64,000 nt of DNA, taken from the NCBI RefSeq assembly GCF_001936615.1, contig NZ_MLBF01000002.1:208391-272390 (forward strand). Direction: 5' to 3'. The notes beneath the pieces are model-generated. The model searched no databases. It saw nothing but the letters and a program-made list of their open reading frames with translations, and was not told the DNA's origin. The position numbers were made by a program, and so were the translations under genes. Positions 33,692 to 44,476 of the stretch are shown in pieces (position 1 is the first letter of the stretch; every line of letters starts with the position of its first letter). Source of the stretch: Desulfosporosinus metallidurans (GTDB lineage Bacteria; Bacillota; Desulfitobacteriia; Desulfitobacteriales; Desulfitobacteriaceae).

Positions 33692-34843
33692 CTATTTCTT
33701 ACGAGCGAACTCCGCCCCCAGCTTCCATACCGTCAGGATCCTCGAAACTGCCCGCTCCAATTGTTCTTCTGCTTTGGTGTATGCCTCCTCTAAGGTTGTC
33801 GGCCCTTCAGAAACGCTGAAACAACTTGCGATCCCGTGGTCAACAAGAAGACCCGCTGGTCCCTCTACAGATCCTGAGATAACAAGTACGGGAACATGAT
33901 AACTCTTCGCTAAGGCCGCAACGCCAACTGGAACTTTACCGTAAGCCGTCTGGGAGTCTGTCCTTCCTTCACCTGTAAGCACCAAATCAGCGTGCTTAAT
34001 TCTTTCAGCCGCATTTGCCCCTTCTAAAACCATCTGTGACCCCGGTCGTAATTTTGCGCCAAAAAAACCGACGACTCCGGCACCAAGTCCTCCTGCTGCA
34101 CCCCCACCTGCTAACTCCAGTAAGTTCGTACCCGCGAATTCACTTAAGCGTTCCCCAAAGTTCTGCAAGGCTGCATCCAATACCTGGACATCCTCAAGAT
34201 TAGCACCCTTTTGCGGACCATAAACTGCACTTGCACCCTCTGGCCCACACAGAGGATTCTGAACATCACAGGCTACCTCAATCTTCACGTCAGAAAGGCG
34301 AGGATCTATTCCAGACATGTCAATATTGACGAGATTGGCTAGTGCTGCCCCTCCTAGGGGCAACTCTTTACCCTGTGCATCCAATAATTTAACCCCCAAT
34401 GCTGTTGCGAGTCCAGCGCCCCCGTCATTTGTTGCACTTCCGCCTATACCTAGAAGAATTTTCTTCACTCCACGATCCAATGCATCTTTAATGAGTAACC
34501 CAGTTCCCTGCGTCGACGCAATTAGAGGATTCCGTTCTTCATGACGCAAGAGAGTTAACCCAGAAGCTGCAGCCATCTCAATAACTGCGGTCGCACCATC
34601 GTTAATAAAGCCATAAGCTGCCCTTATCGGGCGACCAAGGGGATCTGTTACATTGACCTCAATCTTTTCTCCCTTGACGGCGCAAAGTATCGCGTCCACA
34701 GTACCTTCTCCACCGTCTGCCATCGGGATCATATCAATCACACTGTCTAGGTAAACCTGTTGAACTCCCCTACGCATCGCCTGCGCCACGTCTAAGGCCT
34801 TTAGGCAACCCTTAAAAGAGTCTGGCGCAATAACGATTCTCAT
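33692..34843 (-). CDS. glxK: Glycerate kinase (GlxK/GarK type)
   Basis: 383 aa from the ATG at 34843, behind GGAGTG. It begins MRIVIAPDSFKGCLKALDVAQAM, has MADGGEGTVDA, and the glycine-rich GIGGSATNDGGAG, all typical of family 1 glycerate kinases. It phosphorylates D-glycerate, giving 2- or 3-phosphoglycerate. The upstream membrane gene ends (TGA) inside its ribosome binding region, so the two are coupled. Confidence 0.93.
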   Translation of the reverse strand: MRIVIAPDSFKGCLKALDVAQAMRRGVQQVYLDSVIDMIPMADGGEGTVDAILCAVKGEKIEVNVTDPLGRPIRAAYGFINDGATAVIEMAAASGLTLLRHEERNPLIASTQGTGLLIKDALDRGVKKILLGIGGSATNDGGAGLATALGVKLLDAQGKELPLGGAALANLVNIDMSGIDPRLSDVKIEVACDVQNPLCGPEGASAVYGPQKGANLEDVQVLDAALQNFGERLSEFAGTNLLELAGGGAAGGLGAGVVGFFGAKLRPGSQMVLEGANAAERIKHADLVLTGEGRTDSQTAYGKVPVGVAALAKSYHVPVLVISGSVEGPAGLLVDHGIASCFSVSEGPTTLEEAYTKAEEQLERAVSRILTVWKLGAEFARKK

Positions 34844-34848
34844 GATGA

Positions 34849-35183
34849 TCACTCCTTTGATTGAGCACGTTTTCCAATAATCCTTCCAGCCTCAAGGAAT
34901 AAAATGAGACTTACAAAGTCTAAAATGACGATAGTCCAATTGTCAATGGAAACACCTGAAATAACAGCTATCAAATACGATGAACAATTAAACAAAAAAG
35001 CAGCAACATATGCAGTACGTCGATTCTCAAGCCTAGGACGATACCCCACCAAAAAACCAAGTGGATAGAATAATGCAAAATTCAGAGTCAATTGATTAAG
35101 TAACCCACCCGGAACAAAAAAACGCCCCAAAAAATGAAAAGCAAGGTCAACAAGATCTGATAGCGCCAAAAAACAGAGTTCAT
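34849..35183 (-). pseudogene. Small multi-span membrane protein with a probable frameshift
   Basis: An ideal ribosome binding site (GGAGG, CACGC, ATG) starts a frame at 35183 reading MNSVFWRYQILLTLLFIFWGVF; it stops at 35088-35090 after 31 residues. A second frame then continues with TLNFALFYPLGFLVGYRPRLE to 34849, with at least two more hydrophobic spans. Together they make one coherent protein of about 110 aa with three to four spans. Either the gene is frameshifted (mutation or sequencing error) or the second part starts at a TTG that overlaps the TGA. The second frame can be read as far as 35229, but that region is the guaB terminator. Confidence 0.5.
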
Positions 35184-35203
35184 GCGTGCCTCCAATCAAA
35201 ACA

Positions 35204-35226
35204 GGGAGAGAGTCAGACTCTCTCCC
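35204..35226 (-). terminator. Terminator of guaB
   Basis: GGGAGAGAGTC and GACTCTCTCCC form an 11-bp stem around a single base (the loop must open by two or more pairs), followed by TGTTTTG. Confidence 0.7.
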
Positions 35227-35238
35227 CAACCTAATTTT

Positions 35239-36774
<1,536 letters not shown>

Positions 36775-36837
36775 TTATTTTGAGGGTATTAATAAAGTAA
36801 ACGGTAAAGATATAGTTGAAGAGGGAAGTATAAAAAA

Positions 36838-36872
36838 GGGGGCATAACACCTGAATCAAGTGTAAATGCCCC
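36838..36872 (-). terminator. Terminator of the small HTH gene
   Basis: GGGGCAT and ATGCCCC close a stem with inner ACAC/GTGT, followed on the minus strand by CTTTTTTA. Confidence 0.75.
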
Positions 36873-36882
36873 TCAAAACCTC

Positions 36883-37128
36883 TTAATGTCCCATAATACA
36901 GTTTAACCCAATCTCAGACTCAAAATGCTCGCGCAAATTACGTATCGTACCTTCTGGAACGCCAAACTCCGTGGCGATTTCCATGTCACTGCGATTAATG
37001 CGAAGCCCTTCAATAAAGGCATCATAGTTAACGCCGACTTCAGCTGTTTTCTCTTTGAGACTCGAATCCATGCTCCATGGGGCAAAATTGAAATAAGCTT
37101 GATTATCGCCATCCTTGTCACGGATCAT
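36883..37128 (-). CDS. Small helix-turn-helix protein, 81 aa
   Basis: Start 37128 fits AGGTGG seven bases before it. The C-terminal half has an HTH pattern of the RNA-polymerase sigma-4 type (GLRINRSDMEIATEFGVPEGTIRNLREHF), as in regulators that recognise sequence through a single domain. The N-terminal half is hydrophilic (DKDGDNQAYFNFAPWSMDSS). It is divergent from the HD gene. The target is unknown. Confidence 0.65.
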   Translation of the reverse strand: MIRDKDGDNQAYFNFAPWSMDSSLKEKTAEVGVNYDAFIEGLRINRSDMEIATEFGVPEGTIRNLREHFESEIGLNCIMGH

Positions 37129-37237
37129 GCACATTCCACCTTTCAACCCATATATTTCCCCGTTCCCTCAAAAACATTCCATAATGCTTGTCAAATTAAT
37201 ATCTGTTCATTATGATAAGGAAAGGAGGAATAGAGAA

Positions 37238-37738
37238 ATGTTCTACCGTGTGCGTCAATTCATTAATGCCATTTTTCCCAAGGTTAATGCTTCGGACATC
37301 AAATGGGCTTTAAATCACTTAACCCCTGAGGCCGCGGACCTCTTTCTCAAACAATCATGGCCAGAACAACGCCATGCTATAGATGTGGCACAAAACATCA
37401 TTCAAGCTAGGAATCCAATATCTTTTTCCGATTTCCAAACCCTCATCACCGCTGCACTCCTCCATGATTGTGGGAAATCCATGGTCCCCATCTCCCTCTG
37501 GCAACGGGTCTATATCGTTCTCATGCAGGCTATGCCTCAGAGCCTCTGGTCTTGCCTTGAACAAAGCCACACTGTTTTCGCCTCTCCCCTAAAATTGGCA
37601 ACTCAACACGCCCTTTGGGGTGAAAGTTTAGCCAAAAGGGCAGGTTTAAATTCTGAAGTATGTCTTTTAATCCGCGAACATCATTCTCCCCAAACGGACC
37701 TAGGCCGAATTTTAGCACAAGCGGATAATGCGAATTAA
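37238..37738 (+). CDS. HD-domain protein
   Basis: 166 aa from the ATG at 37238 behind AAAGGAGGAA. The pattern WPEQRHAIDVAQNII, LITAALLHDCGKSMVPISLW and LIREHHSP is a small HD phosphohydrolase of the HDIG-like type, without an obvious signalling domain. The substrate is unknown. Confidence 0.8.
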   Translation: MFYRVRQFINAIFPKVNASDIKWALNHLTPEAADLFLKQSWPEQRHAIDVAQNIIQARNPISFSDFQTLITAALLHDCGKSMVPISLWQRVYIVLMQAMPQSLWSCLEQSHTVFASPLKLATQHALWGESLAKRAGLNSEVCLLIREHHSPQTDLGRILAQADNAN

Positions 37739-37781
37739 TAATACAAATTAATTTCAAAATAATCTTGCCCAATGACGTAAG

Positions 37782-37817
37782 AAGGCATGAGTTCCACTAA
37801 TGTAGACTCATGCCTTT
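37782..37817 (+). terminator. Terminator of the HD gene, reaching into the next gene's end
   Basis: AAGGCATGAGT and ACTCATGCCTT form an 11-bp stem followed by TT. The 3' arm lies in the stop-codon region of the convergent coiled-coil gene. Confidence 0.65.
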
Positions 37818-38074
37818 TGTACCGATGATTCCATTTTTTCTTGTAGTTCCACGATTTCCCTATTTTTGGAGAAAATCCATTTAGCAAATCGTGTGTTGTC
37901 TCGTTGCAAGCGCACGTTTTCTTTTTCCAGGCGATGAACTAAGGCGACCTTTTCTCGTTCAACCTTTTCTAACAAGTTCATGAGCACACGGCGGCTTACT
38001 CTCAAATGTTCCACACGCTGCTCCAGTTCCCCGACACGCGCCCTTAGTAATTGTAATTCGTCCATAGGATCCAA
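37808..38074 (-). CDS. Short coiled-coil protein, 88 aa
   Basis: A heptad pattern runs over most of the length (ELQLLRARVGELEQRVEHL; LLEKVEREKVALVHRLEKENVRLQRDN). There are no cysteines and no membrane span. The start may be a TTG at 38074 or the ATG at 38065. It is convergent with the HD gene. Possibly a small scaffolding or cell-division-type protein; function unknown. Confidence 0.65.
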   Translation of the reverse strand: MDPMDELQLLRARVGELEQRVEHLRVSRRVLMNLLEKVEREKVALVHRLEKENVRLQRDNTRFAKWIFSKNREIVELQEKMESSVQKA

Positions 38075-38154
38075 CTCTTACGCCCCCCCGGCTCCATGTA
38101 TACTCTTATTCTATGCCGGGAGATCGCTTTTTAACCCTTGGTCAAAAAAGAGAC

Positions 38155-39027
38155 TCATTTCTCACCTATTAAGCTATTGTCCACATGATTGTGCTGCACC
38201 AAGTCAAGAATTTGCTGAATCACCTCGAGAGAGACTCCCCAATGACCGAGCTTCACACCAGGCTTACGTGCTTCACCATGAAAGTCTGATCCTCCCGTTG
38301 TGAGTAAGTCAAACTCTTTCGCAAGGGCGCGGAAGGTCCTTTCATCGTCTGAATTGTGTTCAGAATGTAAAACCTCAATACCTTGGAGACCCACTTCGAC
38401 CCAAGATGGAATACCGTCTTCTAGGCGTTGCACACCGGGATGGGCGAGTACCGCAACCCCATGTGCTGCTCTTACTAATTCAATCCCTTCTTCCGGGGTC
38501 AATTTATAGCGCGGAACATAAGCCGGTGCTCCCATCCCGATGTATCGATCAAAACCTTCCCGAATACTAATTACATATCCCCGTTCGACGAGTGCCTGAG
38601 CGATATGTGGGCGCCCTATGGATTCTCCTTGTGCAAACTGTTGCACTTCGCTAATGCTTAGATCTACACCCTGCATTTTTAAGCGGTCCAAGATTTCCAG
38701 CATGCGTTGCTCACGGGCTTTGCGCAAACGCCCAAGCTTATCATTTAAGTAGCGTGAAGAACCATCCACCTCGTATCCAAGAATGTGAACCTCTTTCCCT
38801 TGCCAATCCGTGTTCAGCTCGATCCCTCTAAGAATCTGTATTTGATAATTTGCTCCGGCTTCCTCTGCTTCTTTCCATCCCTGTATCGTATCATGGTCAG
38901 TGATACCTATGCCTTTTATGCCCAACTCCGCTGCAGTACGAACAAGTTCTGTCGGTGTTAGCAATCCGTCAGATGCCGTAGTATGACAATGCAAATCTGC
39001 CTCGTATAGGGCAAATGTTGAATTCAC
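38155..39027 (-). CDS. PHP-domain phosphoesterase (YciV/RnaAM-like)
   Basis: 290 aa. Metal-binding motifs: EADLHCHTTASDG, GITDHDTIQGW, RGIELNTDW, VLAHPG and TTGGSDFHGEA. In E. coli the relative is a 5'-3' nuclease and 3',5'-nucleotide phosphatase (YciV). The start is GTG. It is followed by no close gene; the dipeptidase gene lies upstream. Confidence 0.9.
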   Translation of the reverse strand: MNSTFALYEADLHCHTTASDGLLTPTELVRTAAELGIKGIGITDHDTIQGWKEAEEAGANYQIQILRGIELNTDWQGKEVHILGYEVDGSSRYLNDKLGRLRKAREQRMLEILDRLKMQGVDLSISEVQQFAQGESIGRPHIAQALVERGYVISIREGFDRYIGMGAPAYVPRYKLTPEEGIELVRAAHGVAVLAHPGVQRLEDGIPSWVEVGLQGIEVLHSEHNSDDERTFRALAKEFDLLTTGGSDFHGEARKPGVKLGHWGVSLEVIQQILDLVQHNHVDNSLIGEK

Positions 39028-39059
39028 GCTTTTAACCTCTTTTCTGCAATACTTCCTTT

Positions 39060-40022
39060 CTATTTTAACACATTCGACAATAAACGTATAAAATTTCGTC
39101 CAGTAATCTGCTCGATTTCCAACGTGCTAAATCCTATCCTAGTCAAATCCTCAAGTAAATGGTAATAGTCACCAACGTGCTCAAGTCCTTCTGGCGTTTC
39201 ACTGATTCCATCAAAGTCAGAACCTAACCCGACCGTTTCTACCCCTGCCACCTCCGAAATATGGTAAATATGGCGTATCACATCATCTCGCGATGCCTTA
39301 TCGTTCTCTTTCAAAAACCGAGGATAAAAGTTTACTCCAACTACGCCTTTGTGTTTTGCCAAAGCACAGAGTTGTTGGTCTGTAAGATTACGCGAATGGG
39401 CACAAAGTGCCTTAGCGCAGGAGTGGGAAGCTGTAACAGGAGCCTTCGACAGTTCTAAAACATGCCAAAACCCCGCTTCGTTAAGATGAGAAACATCTAT
39501 TAGCATGCCCAATTGATTCATTCGTAAAACGACTTTCTGCCCAAAATTTGTTAACTTGCATTGCGAATCGGTTTCGCCAACACCATCAGCCAAGGCATTT
39601 CGTTGATTCCAAGTTAGACCTAAGGCCCTCACACCCAATTGGAAGATAAGTTCGAGCATGAAGAGGTCTTCGCCCAAAATTTCCCCGCCCTCTACGCTTA
39701 ACAAAATACCAATTCGAGTTGGATCTGGAATTTGCATTAGGTCAAACTTATCCCGAACAAGGAAAACCTGTTCAGGATGGCCCTCTATGAATCGATGGGC
39801 TCCTTCAATAAGTTGTAGACCGCGCCAAGTTGACATAGCTGGCTTATACTTCGTCTCAATAAATGCGGCCATAAACTGAAGAGCCACCCCTGCAAGCCTA
39901 GCTCTTTGTGTATCCCAATGTCCTCCTTCAGAAGGGTCCTCCAACGTTCTTTCTCCATTTACAAAATGGATCAAACTATCACAATGCCCATCCACTATAT
40001 AAGAATTTCCCATACCCAACAA
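39060..40022 (-). CDS. Membrane dipeptidase (M19, renal dipeptidase family)
   Basis: 320 aa. Zinc-site motifs: VDGHCDSLIHF (HxD), SVEGGEIL (Glu), TASHSCAKALCAHSRNLTDQQL (His) and GLGSDFDGI (Asp). Cleaves dipeptides, including those with a D-residue. In spore formers it may take part in peptidoglycan recycling; that is an inference. No signal peptide is seen, so the location is probably cytoplasmic. Start is TTG at 40022 or the TTG three bases on. Confidence 0.9.
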   Translation of the reverse strand: MLGMGNSYIVDGHCDSLIHFVNGERTLEDPSEGGHWDTQRARLAGVALQFMAAFIETKYKPAMSTWRGLQLIEGAHRFIEGHPEQVFLVRDKFDLMQIPDPTRIGILLSVEGGEILGEDLFMLELIFQLGVRALGLTWNQRNALADGVGETDSQCKLTNFGQKVVLRMNQLGMLIDVSHLNEAGFWHVLELSKAPVTASHSCAKALCAHSRNLTDQQLCALAKHKGVVGVNFYPRFLKENDKASRDDVIRHIYHISEVAGVETVGLGSDFDGISETPEGLEHVGDYYHLLEDLTRIGFSTLEIEQITGRNFIRLLSNVLK

Positions 40023-40049
40023 GCACCTCCCTTATAAGATAAACATAGT

Positions 40050-40092
40050 AAAGTCACCTGTCTGCTCTAAACTAAAGCATACAGGTGACTTT
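40050..40092 (-). terminator. Terminator of spoVS
   Basis: AAAGTCACCTGT and ACAGGTGACTTT form a 12-bp stem enclosing a loop of 19 bases; the minus-strand tail is TTTACTATGTTT. Confidence 0.65.
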
Positions 40093-40100
40093 CTCGCTAC

Positions 40101-40361
40101 TTAGCGCGGCTGAATGATTAACTTAATCGCTGTTCTTTCTTCTCCTTCAATGATAACGTCAGTAAATGCGGGAATACATATGAGGTCGACTCCGCTCGGA
40201 GCCACAAAACCACGGGCAATTGCTACGGCCTTTATAGCTTGATTAAGAGCACCCGCTCCTATAGCTTGCAGCTCTGCGCCACCGTTCTCCCGAAGAACCC
40301 CTGCGAGAGCCCCTGCAACCGCGTTAGGACTTGATTTAGCTGAAACTTTTAAAACATCCAT
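40101..40361 (-). CDS. spoVS: Stage V sporulation protein S
   Basis: 86 aa, the exact family length, from the ATG at 40361 behind AGGAGG. MDVLKVSAKSSPNAVAGALAGVLRENGGAELQAIGAGALNQAIKA is the very conserved SpoVS sequence (Alba-like fold). It is needed for spore coat assembly in Bacillus, with a nucleic-acid-binding fold. It lies downstream of ymdB with rny, as in Bacillus, but with its own terminator. Confidence 0.96.
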   Translation of the reverse strand: MDVLKVSAKSSPNAVAGALAGVLRENGGAELQAIGAGALNQAIKAVAIARGFVAPSGVDLICIPAFTDVIIEGEERTAIKLIIQPR

Positions 40362-40496
40362 AGATACATCCTCCTGCTCGAATTCATTGACAAGTATTAC
40401 CACAACTTTGAATATATGTATTCGAGAGCAAACGGATAAAATCCTCTTTTATTTAAAGAGTTTTCAGATTTTCTTGTTGGAGTGAACAGACTGTTT

Positions 40497-41279
40497 TTAT
40501 GTCTCAGCAAACCGCTGAATTGATTCAATTTGACGGGTTTTTCCAGATTCTTCATCGATCTCCAGAACCACAGCATTAATCTGTATTGGACCATTTGCTA
40601 GCTCAAACTTTGCAGGAAGCTGAGTCAAAAAACGATTTATAATAATTTCTTTTTTAACTCCCAATACAGAATCTCGTGGTCCAGTCATGCCGACATCGGT
40701 AATATAAGCCGTCCCCTGCTCAAGCAAACGAGCATCAGCTGTCTGAATATGAGTATGTGTTCCAACCACAGCGCTAACTTTACCATCGAGAAACCAGCCC
40801 AACGCGACCTTTTCAGAAGTTGCCTCGGCGTGAAAATCAACAATGATAATAGGAGTTTCTTGTTTCATCTGATTGATCCAGCGTATGGCTCCGCTGAATG
40901 GGTCCTCTAACGGTGGCAAAAATATACGGCCTGAAAGATTAAGGACGCCAATTTTCTTTCCTATCGTTCTTATGAACCCATATCCCTGTCCTGGTGCACC
41001 AACTGGATAATTCGCAGGACGAATAAGTCTGGGCTCTCGATCGATAAAATTCATAATTTCTCTTTGATCCCAGACATGATTACCCATTGTCAAAAATTGA
41101 ATTCCCTGGTTATAGAGCTCCTCGGCGATTTCTTTAGTCAATCCTTTTCCAGCCGCAGCATTTTCGGCATTAGCAATGGTTACATCAACCTTATACTCAA
41201 CTTGAAGCGGTTTAATAAATCGTTTAACAGCCTCCCTTCCCGGCTTACCCACAATATCCCCAATAAAAAGTACTCGCAA
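40497..41279 (-). CDS. ymdB: YmdB, metallophosphoesterase (cAMP/2',3'-cyclic phosphodiesterase)
   Basis: 260 aa. Starts MRVLFIGDIVGKPGREAVKRF; metal sites in NAENAAAGKGL, MGNHVWDQREI, VDFHAEATSEK and GTHTHIQTAD. In Bacillus it controls the biofilm versus motility choice and spore-related gene expression, and hydrolyses cyclic nucleotides. The start is TTG with GGGGGC. It stands between spoVS and an unknown gene next to rny, close to the Bacillus order. Confidence 0.94.
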   Translation of the reverse strand: MRVLFIGDIVGKPGREAVKRFIKPLQVEYKVDVTIANAENAAAGKGLTKEIAEELYNQGIQFLTMGNHVWDQREIMNFIDREPRLIRPANYPVGAPGQGYGFIRTIGKKIGVLNLSGRIFLPPLEDPFSGAIRWINQMKQETPIIIVDFHAEATSEKVALGWFLDGKVSAVVGTHTHIQTADARLLEQGTAYITDVGMTGPRDSVLGVKKEIIINRFLTQLPAKFELANGPIQINAVVLEIDEESGKTRQIESIQRFAET

Positions 41280-41381
41280 CGAACGTGCCCCCTTCCAAAT
41301 CGCCCAAAACCACTATCTCTGAATAACATTATCATTTTACGTAGATTTTAAAACTATTAATCGTTTAAAAATCTAGATTCA

Positions 41382-42026
41382 CTAGCTCTTAAAAACTAAA
41401 ACTCGGCCTTCATCACGCAAAGCAACTACATTTTTATCAATATCTTGGGACTGGATTGAAGATAGCAAGTGGCTTATCATTTCCTCTTGAAAAATTTGTT
41501 CATCTTCGGGCAGATTCATTTCATCAAATAACAACTGCTTTTTATATTCCCGCTTCAGCAGTTCGACGATGAGCCCCACTTCACGCTGGGTCATACTATC
41601 GACATCCCGAGTCAGCGTGATGACACAGAGATTTTCCTCACAGCGGCCGGCAATCTCAAAAATTCGCATAATCCGCCCCTCAAGTTTATGGAAAAATTCT
41701 AAGGCAGGCTTTAGAAGTTCTTGAAGAGCAGAGACATCTTGGTTTCTCATGATCATAAACGTAAACTTTAGAGCATGTTGCTCACGCCAATAATGAACCG
41801 ACCCCACTTCAGAATATCTCAGCAAAATTGAGGTCAATAATCCAACTCCGTCTTGAACACGTCCTCCATCTTTAGATTGCAAATTATTTAACATCCTTGT
41901 TTTCAGCCCTCTCTTTTGCGCTGTCCTATCATGGTAATTATTCGGCATGAGGTAGGAAACTCCTGCACTAACCCCTTTTTTACGAGCTGGACATATCTGG
42001 CAGGGACTTACCGCCACTTCTCGCAT
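41382..42026 (-). CDS. Unknown protein in the rny-ymdB gap
   Basis: Up to 214 aa; the true start may be later (ATG at 41955 or 41898). The C-terminal part is well behaved: MIMRNQDVSALQELLKPALEFFHKLEG, FEIAGRCEENLCVITLTRDVDSMTQREVGLIVELLKREYKKQLLFDE. This reads as an alpha/beta domain of unknown family, not a nuclease I know. The first 55 residues have a CxxC (SPCQICPARKK) but no ribosome binding site, so they may not be translated. A terminator separates it from rny. Confidence 0.6.
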   Translation of the reverse strand: MREVAVSPCQICPARKKGVSAGVSYLMPNNYHDRTAQKRGLKTRMLNNLQSKDGGRVQDGVGLLTSILLRYSEVGSVHYWREQHALKFTFMIMRNQDVSALQELLKPALEFFHKLEGRIMRIFEIAGRCEENLCVITLTRDVDSMTQREVGLIVELLKREYKKQLLFDEMNLPEDEQIFQEEMISHLLSSIQSQDIDKNVVALRDEGRVLVFKS

Positions 42027-42072
42027 GCATGGAAACTAAAGTTTAGTGGCGGTTAGTCATATCGGATATAAA

Positions 42073-42101
42073 AATCAGGCGACCCATAGGATCGCCTGAT
42101 T
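42073..42101 (-). terminator. Terminator of rny
   Basis: AATCAGGCGA and TCGCCTGATT form a 10-bp stem, followed on the minus strand by TTTATA. Confidence 0.8.
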
Positions 42102-42120
42102 AAACATCTCACTCCAAGGA

Positions 42121-43668
42121 CTATTTTGCGAAGTCAACCGCTCGAGTCTCACGGATCACAACAACCTTGATTTGCCCCGGATATTCAAGTTCTTCTTCAA
42201 TCCGTTTACTAATTTCACGCGCCACGCGCGGTGCGAGTACATCGTCAATCTTGTCAGGTTTGACAATAATGCGAACTTCGCGCCCTGCCTGAATAGCAAA
42301 GCACTTTTCTACCCCTTCAAAACTTTCTGCAATCTCTTCGAGCTTTTGTAGACGTTTTATATAGGTTTCGAGAGTTTCCCGACGTGCTCCTGGACGAGCT
42401 GCAGAAACCGCGTCCGCAGCAGCGACAAGAACCGCTACAATTGTTCTGGGTTCAACGTCATTATGATGGGCCTCAATGGCATGAACAACGTCGCTGGATT
42501 CCTTATACTTTCTGGCAAGATCAACCCCAATTTGTACGTGTGTCCCTTCCATATCATGATCAACGGCCTTGCCGATATCATGCAGCAGGCCTGCTCTCTT
42601 AGCAAGTTGAATATCGACACCTAACTCAGCAGCCATTAATCCTGCAAGATGAGACACTTCCGTTGAGTGCTTTAAGACATTTTGCCCGTAACTTGTACGG
42701 AACTTAAGTCGTCCGAGCAAACGGATTAATTCAGGATGCAATCCATGCACGCCTGTCTCAAACGTGGCCTGTTCTCCTTCTTCGCGAATCTTTTGGTCAA
42801 CTTCCTTTTGAGACTTTTCAACCATTTCTTCAATTCGTGCCGGGTGAATACGACCGTCAGCTATAAGTTTTTCCAATGCAATGCGAGCAACTTCTCGACG
42901 GATAGGATCAAAACCTGATAAAATCACCGCTTCAGGAGTATCATCAATAATAAGATCAATTCCAGTTAGGGTTTCCAGGGTGCGTATATTACGTCCCTCA
43001 CGGCCTATAATCCGGCCTTTCATTTCGTCACTAGGTAACGCTACAACGGAAACCGTTGTTTCAGCCACATGATCTGCAGCGCAGCGCTGTATAGCTAAAG
43101 CAATAATATTTTTAGCCCGTTTCTCCGCTTCTTCCTTCGCACGTGTCTCAATCTCCTTGATCATGATCGCCGACTCGTAACGGACTTCTTCTTCAACTCG
43201 TTTCAGCAAGAGCTGCTTAGCCTCTTCCGAAGTCATACCAGACAATCGTTCTAATTCAGCTTGTTCTTTACCTACGAGCTGGTTTAATTCTTCTCTTTGT
43301 TGTTCTAATTCGCTTTCCTTATTGTGAATGTTTTCCTCTTTGCGTTCGAGCGACTCAATTTTGCGATCTAAGCTCTCCTCTTTTTGGACCAAGCGTCGTT
43401 CAAGCCGTTGTAGTTCGTTACGCCGTTCTCGAGTTTCCTTTTCCACTTCATTGCGAATATGCATGACTTCTTCTTTAGCAGCAACGACAGATTCTCTCTT
43501 TTTGCTTTCAGCTGCCGAATGGGCATTTTGAACAATACGTAATGCCTCTTCTTCAGCGGATCCAATACTTTTTTCAGCAGTATTTTTACGGAAAATCCAA
43601 CCTACTAAGACACCCAGACCTAACCCTACTAAAATGGCCACTAACCCGGTAATAACTATTTCAAGCAT
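42121..43668 (-). CDS. rny: Ribonuclease Y
   Basis: 515 aa. One N-terminal membrane span ([21 protein letters not shown]), a long coiled coil to about 200, a KH domain ([25 protein letters not shown]), then an HD domain ([23 protein letters not shown]). RNase Y starts bulk mRNA decay by endonucleolytic cleavage at the membrane. AAGGAGG lies before the ATG. It is monocistronic, between two terminators. Confidence 0.97.
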   Translation of the reverse strand: MLEIVITGLVAILVGLGLGVLVGWIFRKNTAEKSIGSAEEEALRIVQNAHSAAESKKRESVVAAKEEVMHIRNEVEKETRERRNELQRLERRLVQKEESLDRKIESLERKEENIHNKESELEQQREELNQLVGKEQAELERLSGMTSEEAKQLLLKRVEEEVRYESAIMIKEIETRAKEEAEKRAKNIIALAIQRCAADHVAETTVSVVALPSDEMKGRIIGREGRNIRTLETLTGIDLIIDDTPEAVILSGFDPIRREVARIALEKLIADGRIHPARIEEMVEKSQKEVDQKIREEGEQATFETGVHGLHPELIRLLGRLKFRTSYGQNVLKHSTEVSHLAGLMAAELGVDIQLAKRAGLLHDIGKAVDHDMEGTHVQIGVDLARKYKESSDVVHAIEAHHNDVEPRTIVAVLVAAADAVSAARPGARRETLETYIKRLQKLEEIAESFEGVEKCFAIQAGREVRIIVKPDKIDDVLAPRVAREISKRIEEELEYPGQIKVVVIRETRAVDFAK

Positions 43669-43717
43669 ACGTTCACACCTCCTTGTTTAAAAAAATAATT
43701 CTATTTTTACATCAAAA

Positions 43718-43739
43718 AAACTGGTTTCCAAAACCAGTC
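43718..43739 (-). terminator. Terminator of the recA-recX transcript
   Basis: ACTGGTTT and AAACCAGT form an 8-bp stem with a run of seven Ts after it on the minus strand. Confidence 0.8.
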
Positions 43740-43963
43740 TCATTAAGCATAACCTTTTTAGACGAGAGTTTTCTCCCGTTTCCTACACCTCTCGTTAGTC
43801 AAAACCCCCATTTTCAACTGACTACTACGAAATCTATAAGAAAACCTTAAAAGGTTAAATCTTAACAAAGACAGGTCTCTGCTAAGATTTTAATATCATT
43901 TGCAGACAATGTCAAGCTTGTCCTAAACGGGACGATTCTATACATTAGGCCTACCGCCACGGC

Positions 43964-44476
43964 CTATAATTCAGCTCGGATCTCATAGAGCACGGATCGT
44001 ACCATATCTGAGGGATACCCTCTCTGAGTGAGCCTCCGAGCAACCTTCTGTTGGAGCCATAATTCACGTGGAACAGACCTATTTGTTTTTTCTGTATTCC
44101 TCTGTTCCCAGCGCTTACCTTCTTGTCCCCACCATCGTTTAGCAAAGGATAAGCATTGCTGAAACTCCTCATCACTTGAATACGTTTCCCCCAACGCTTG
44201 CTCAATCAATTGGGGTACTACCCCTCGATTTTGCAAATCATGAAGAACTCTTCGCCGCGAATAACGTTTGAGTCGACTTTTTGAATACGTTAACGCAAGT
44301 TCTTGGTCATTAAGGTAACCAAATTCTTCTAACTTTGTCAACACTCTATCAATGTCCGTACTCTCAAAACCCTTTTTCTCAAGCCGGGTCTCTAATTCAT
44401 AATGCGTCAGAGCTCGGCGGGATAAACAATCCACAGCAACTTCCCAAGCACTTCTCGGCGATTTAGAGTTCGTCAA
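43964..44476 (-). CDS. recX: RecA regulatory protein RecX
   Basis: 170 aa from the TTG at 44476, which has GGAGG nine bases before it and gives [31 protein letters not shown]. This start overlaps recA by 14 bases. The rest is a three-helix repeat pattern with [38 protein letters not shown]. RecX binds RecA filaments and limits recombinase activity. Operon with recA. Confidence 0.93.
   Translation of the reverse strand: MTNSKSPRSAWEVAVDCLSRRALTHYELETRLEKKGFESTDIDRVLTKLEEFGYLNDQELALTYSKSRLKRYSRRRVLHDLQNRGVVPQLIEQALGETYSSDEEFQQCLSFAKRWWGQEGKRWEQRNTEKTNRSVPRELWLQQKVARRLTQRGYPSDMVRSVLYEIRAEL

Noticed and set aside
36883..37146. Toxin-antitoxin pair formed by the small HTH gene and the divergent HD gene
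   Set aside because: The genes are divergent, with separate ribosome sites and a terminator for the HTH gene; nothing indicates toxin activity.
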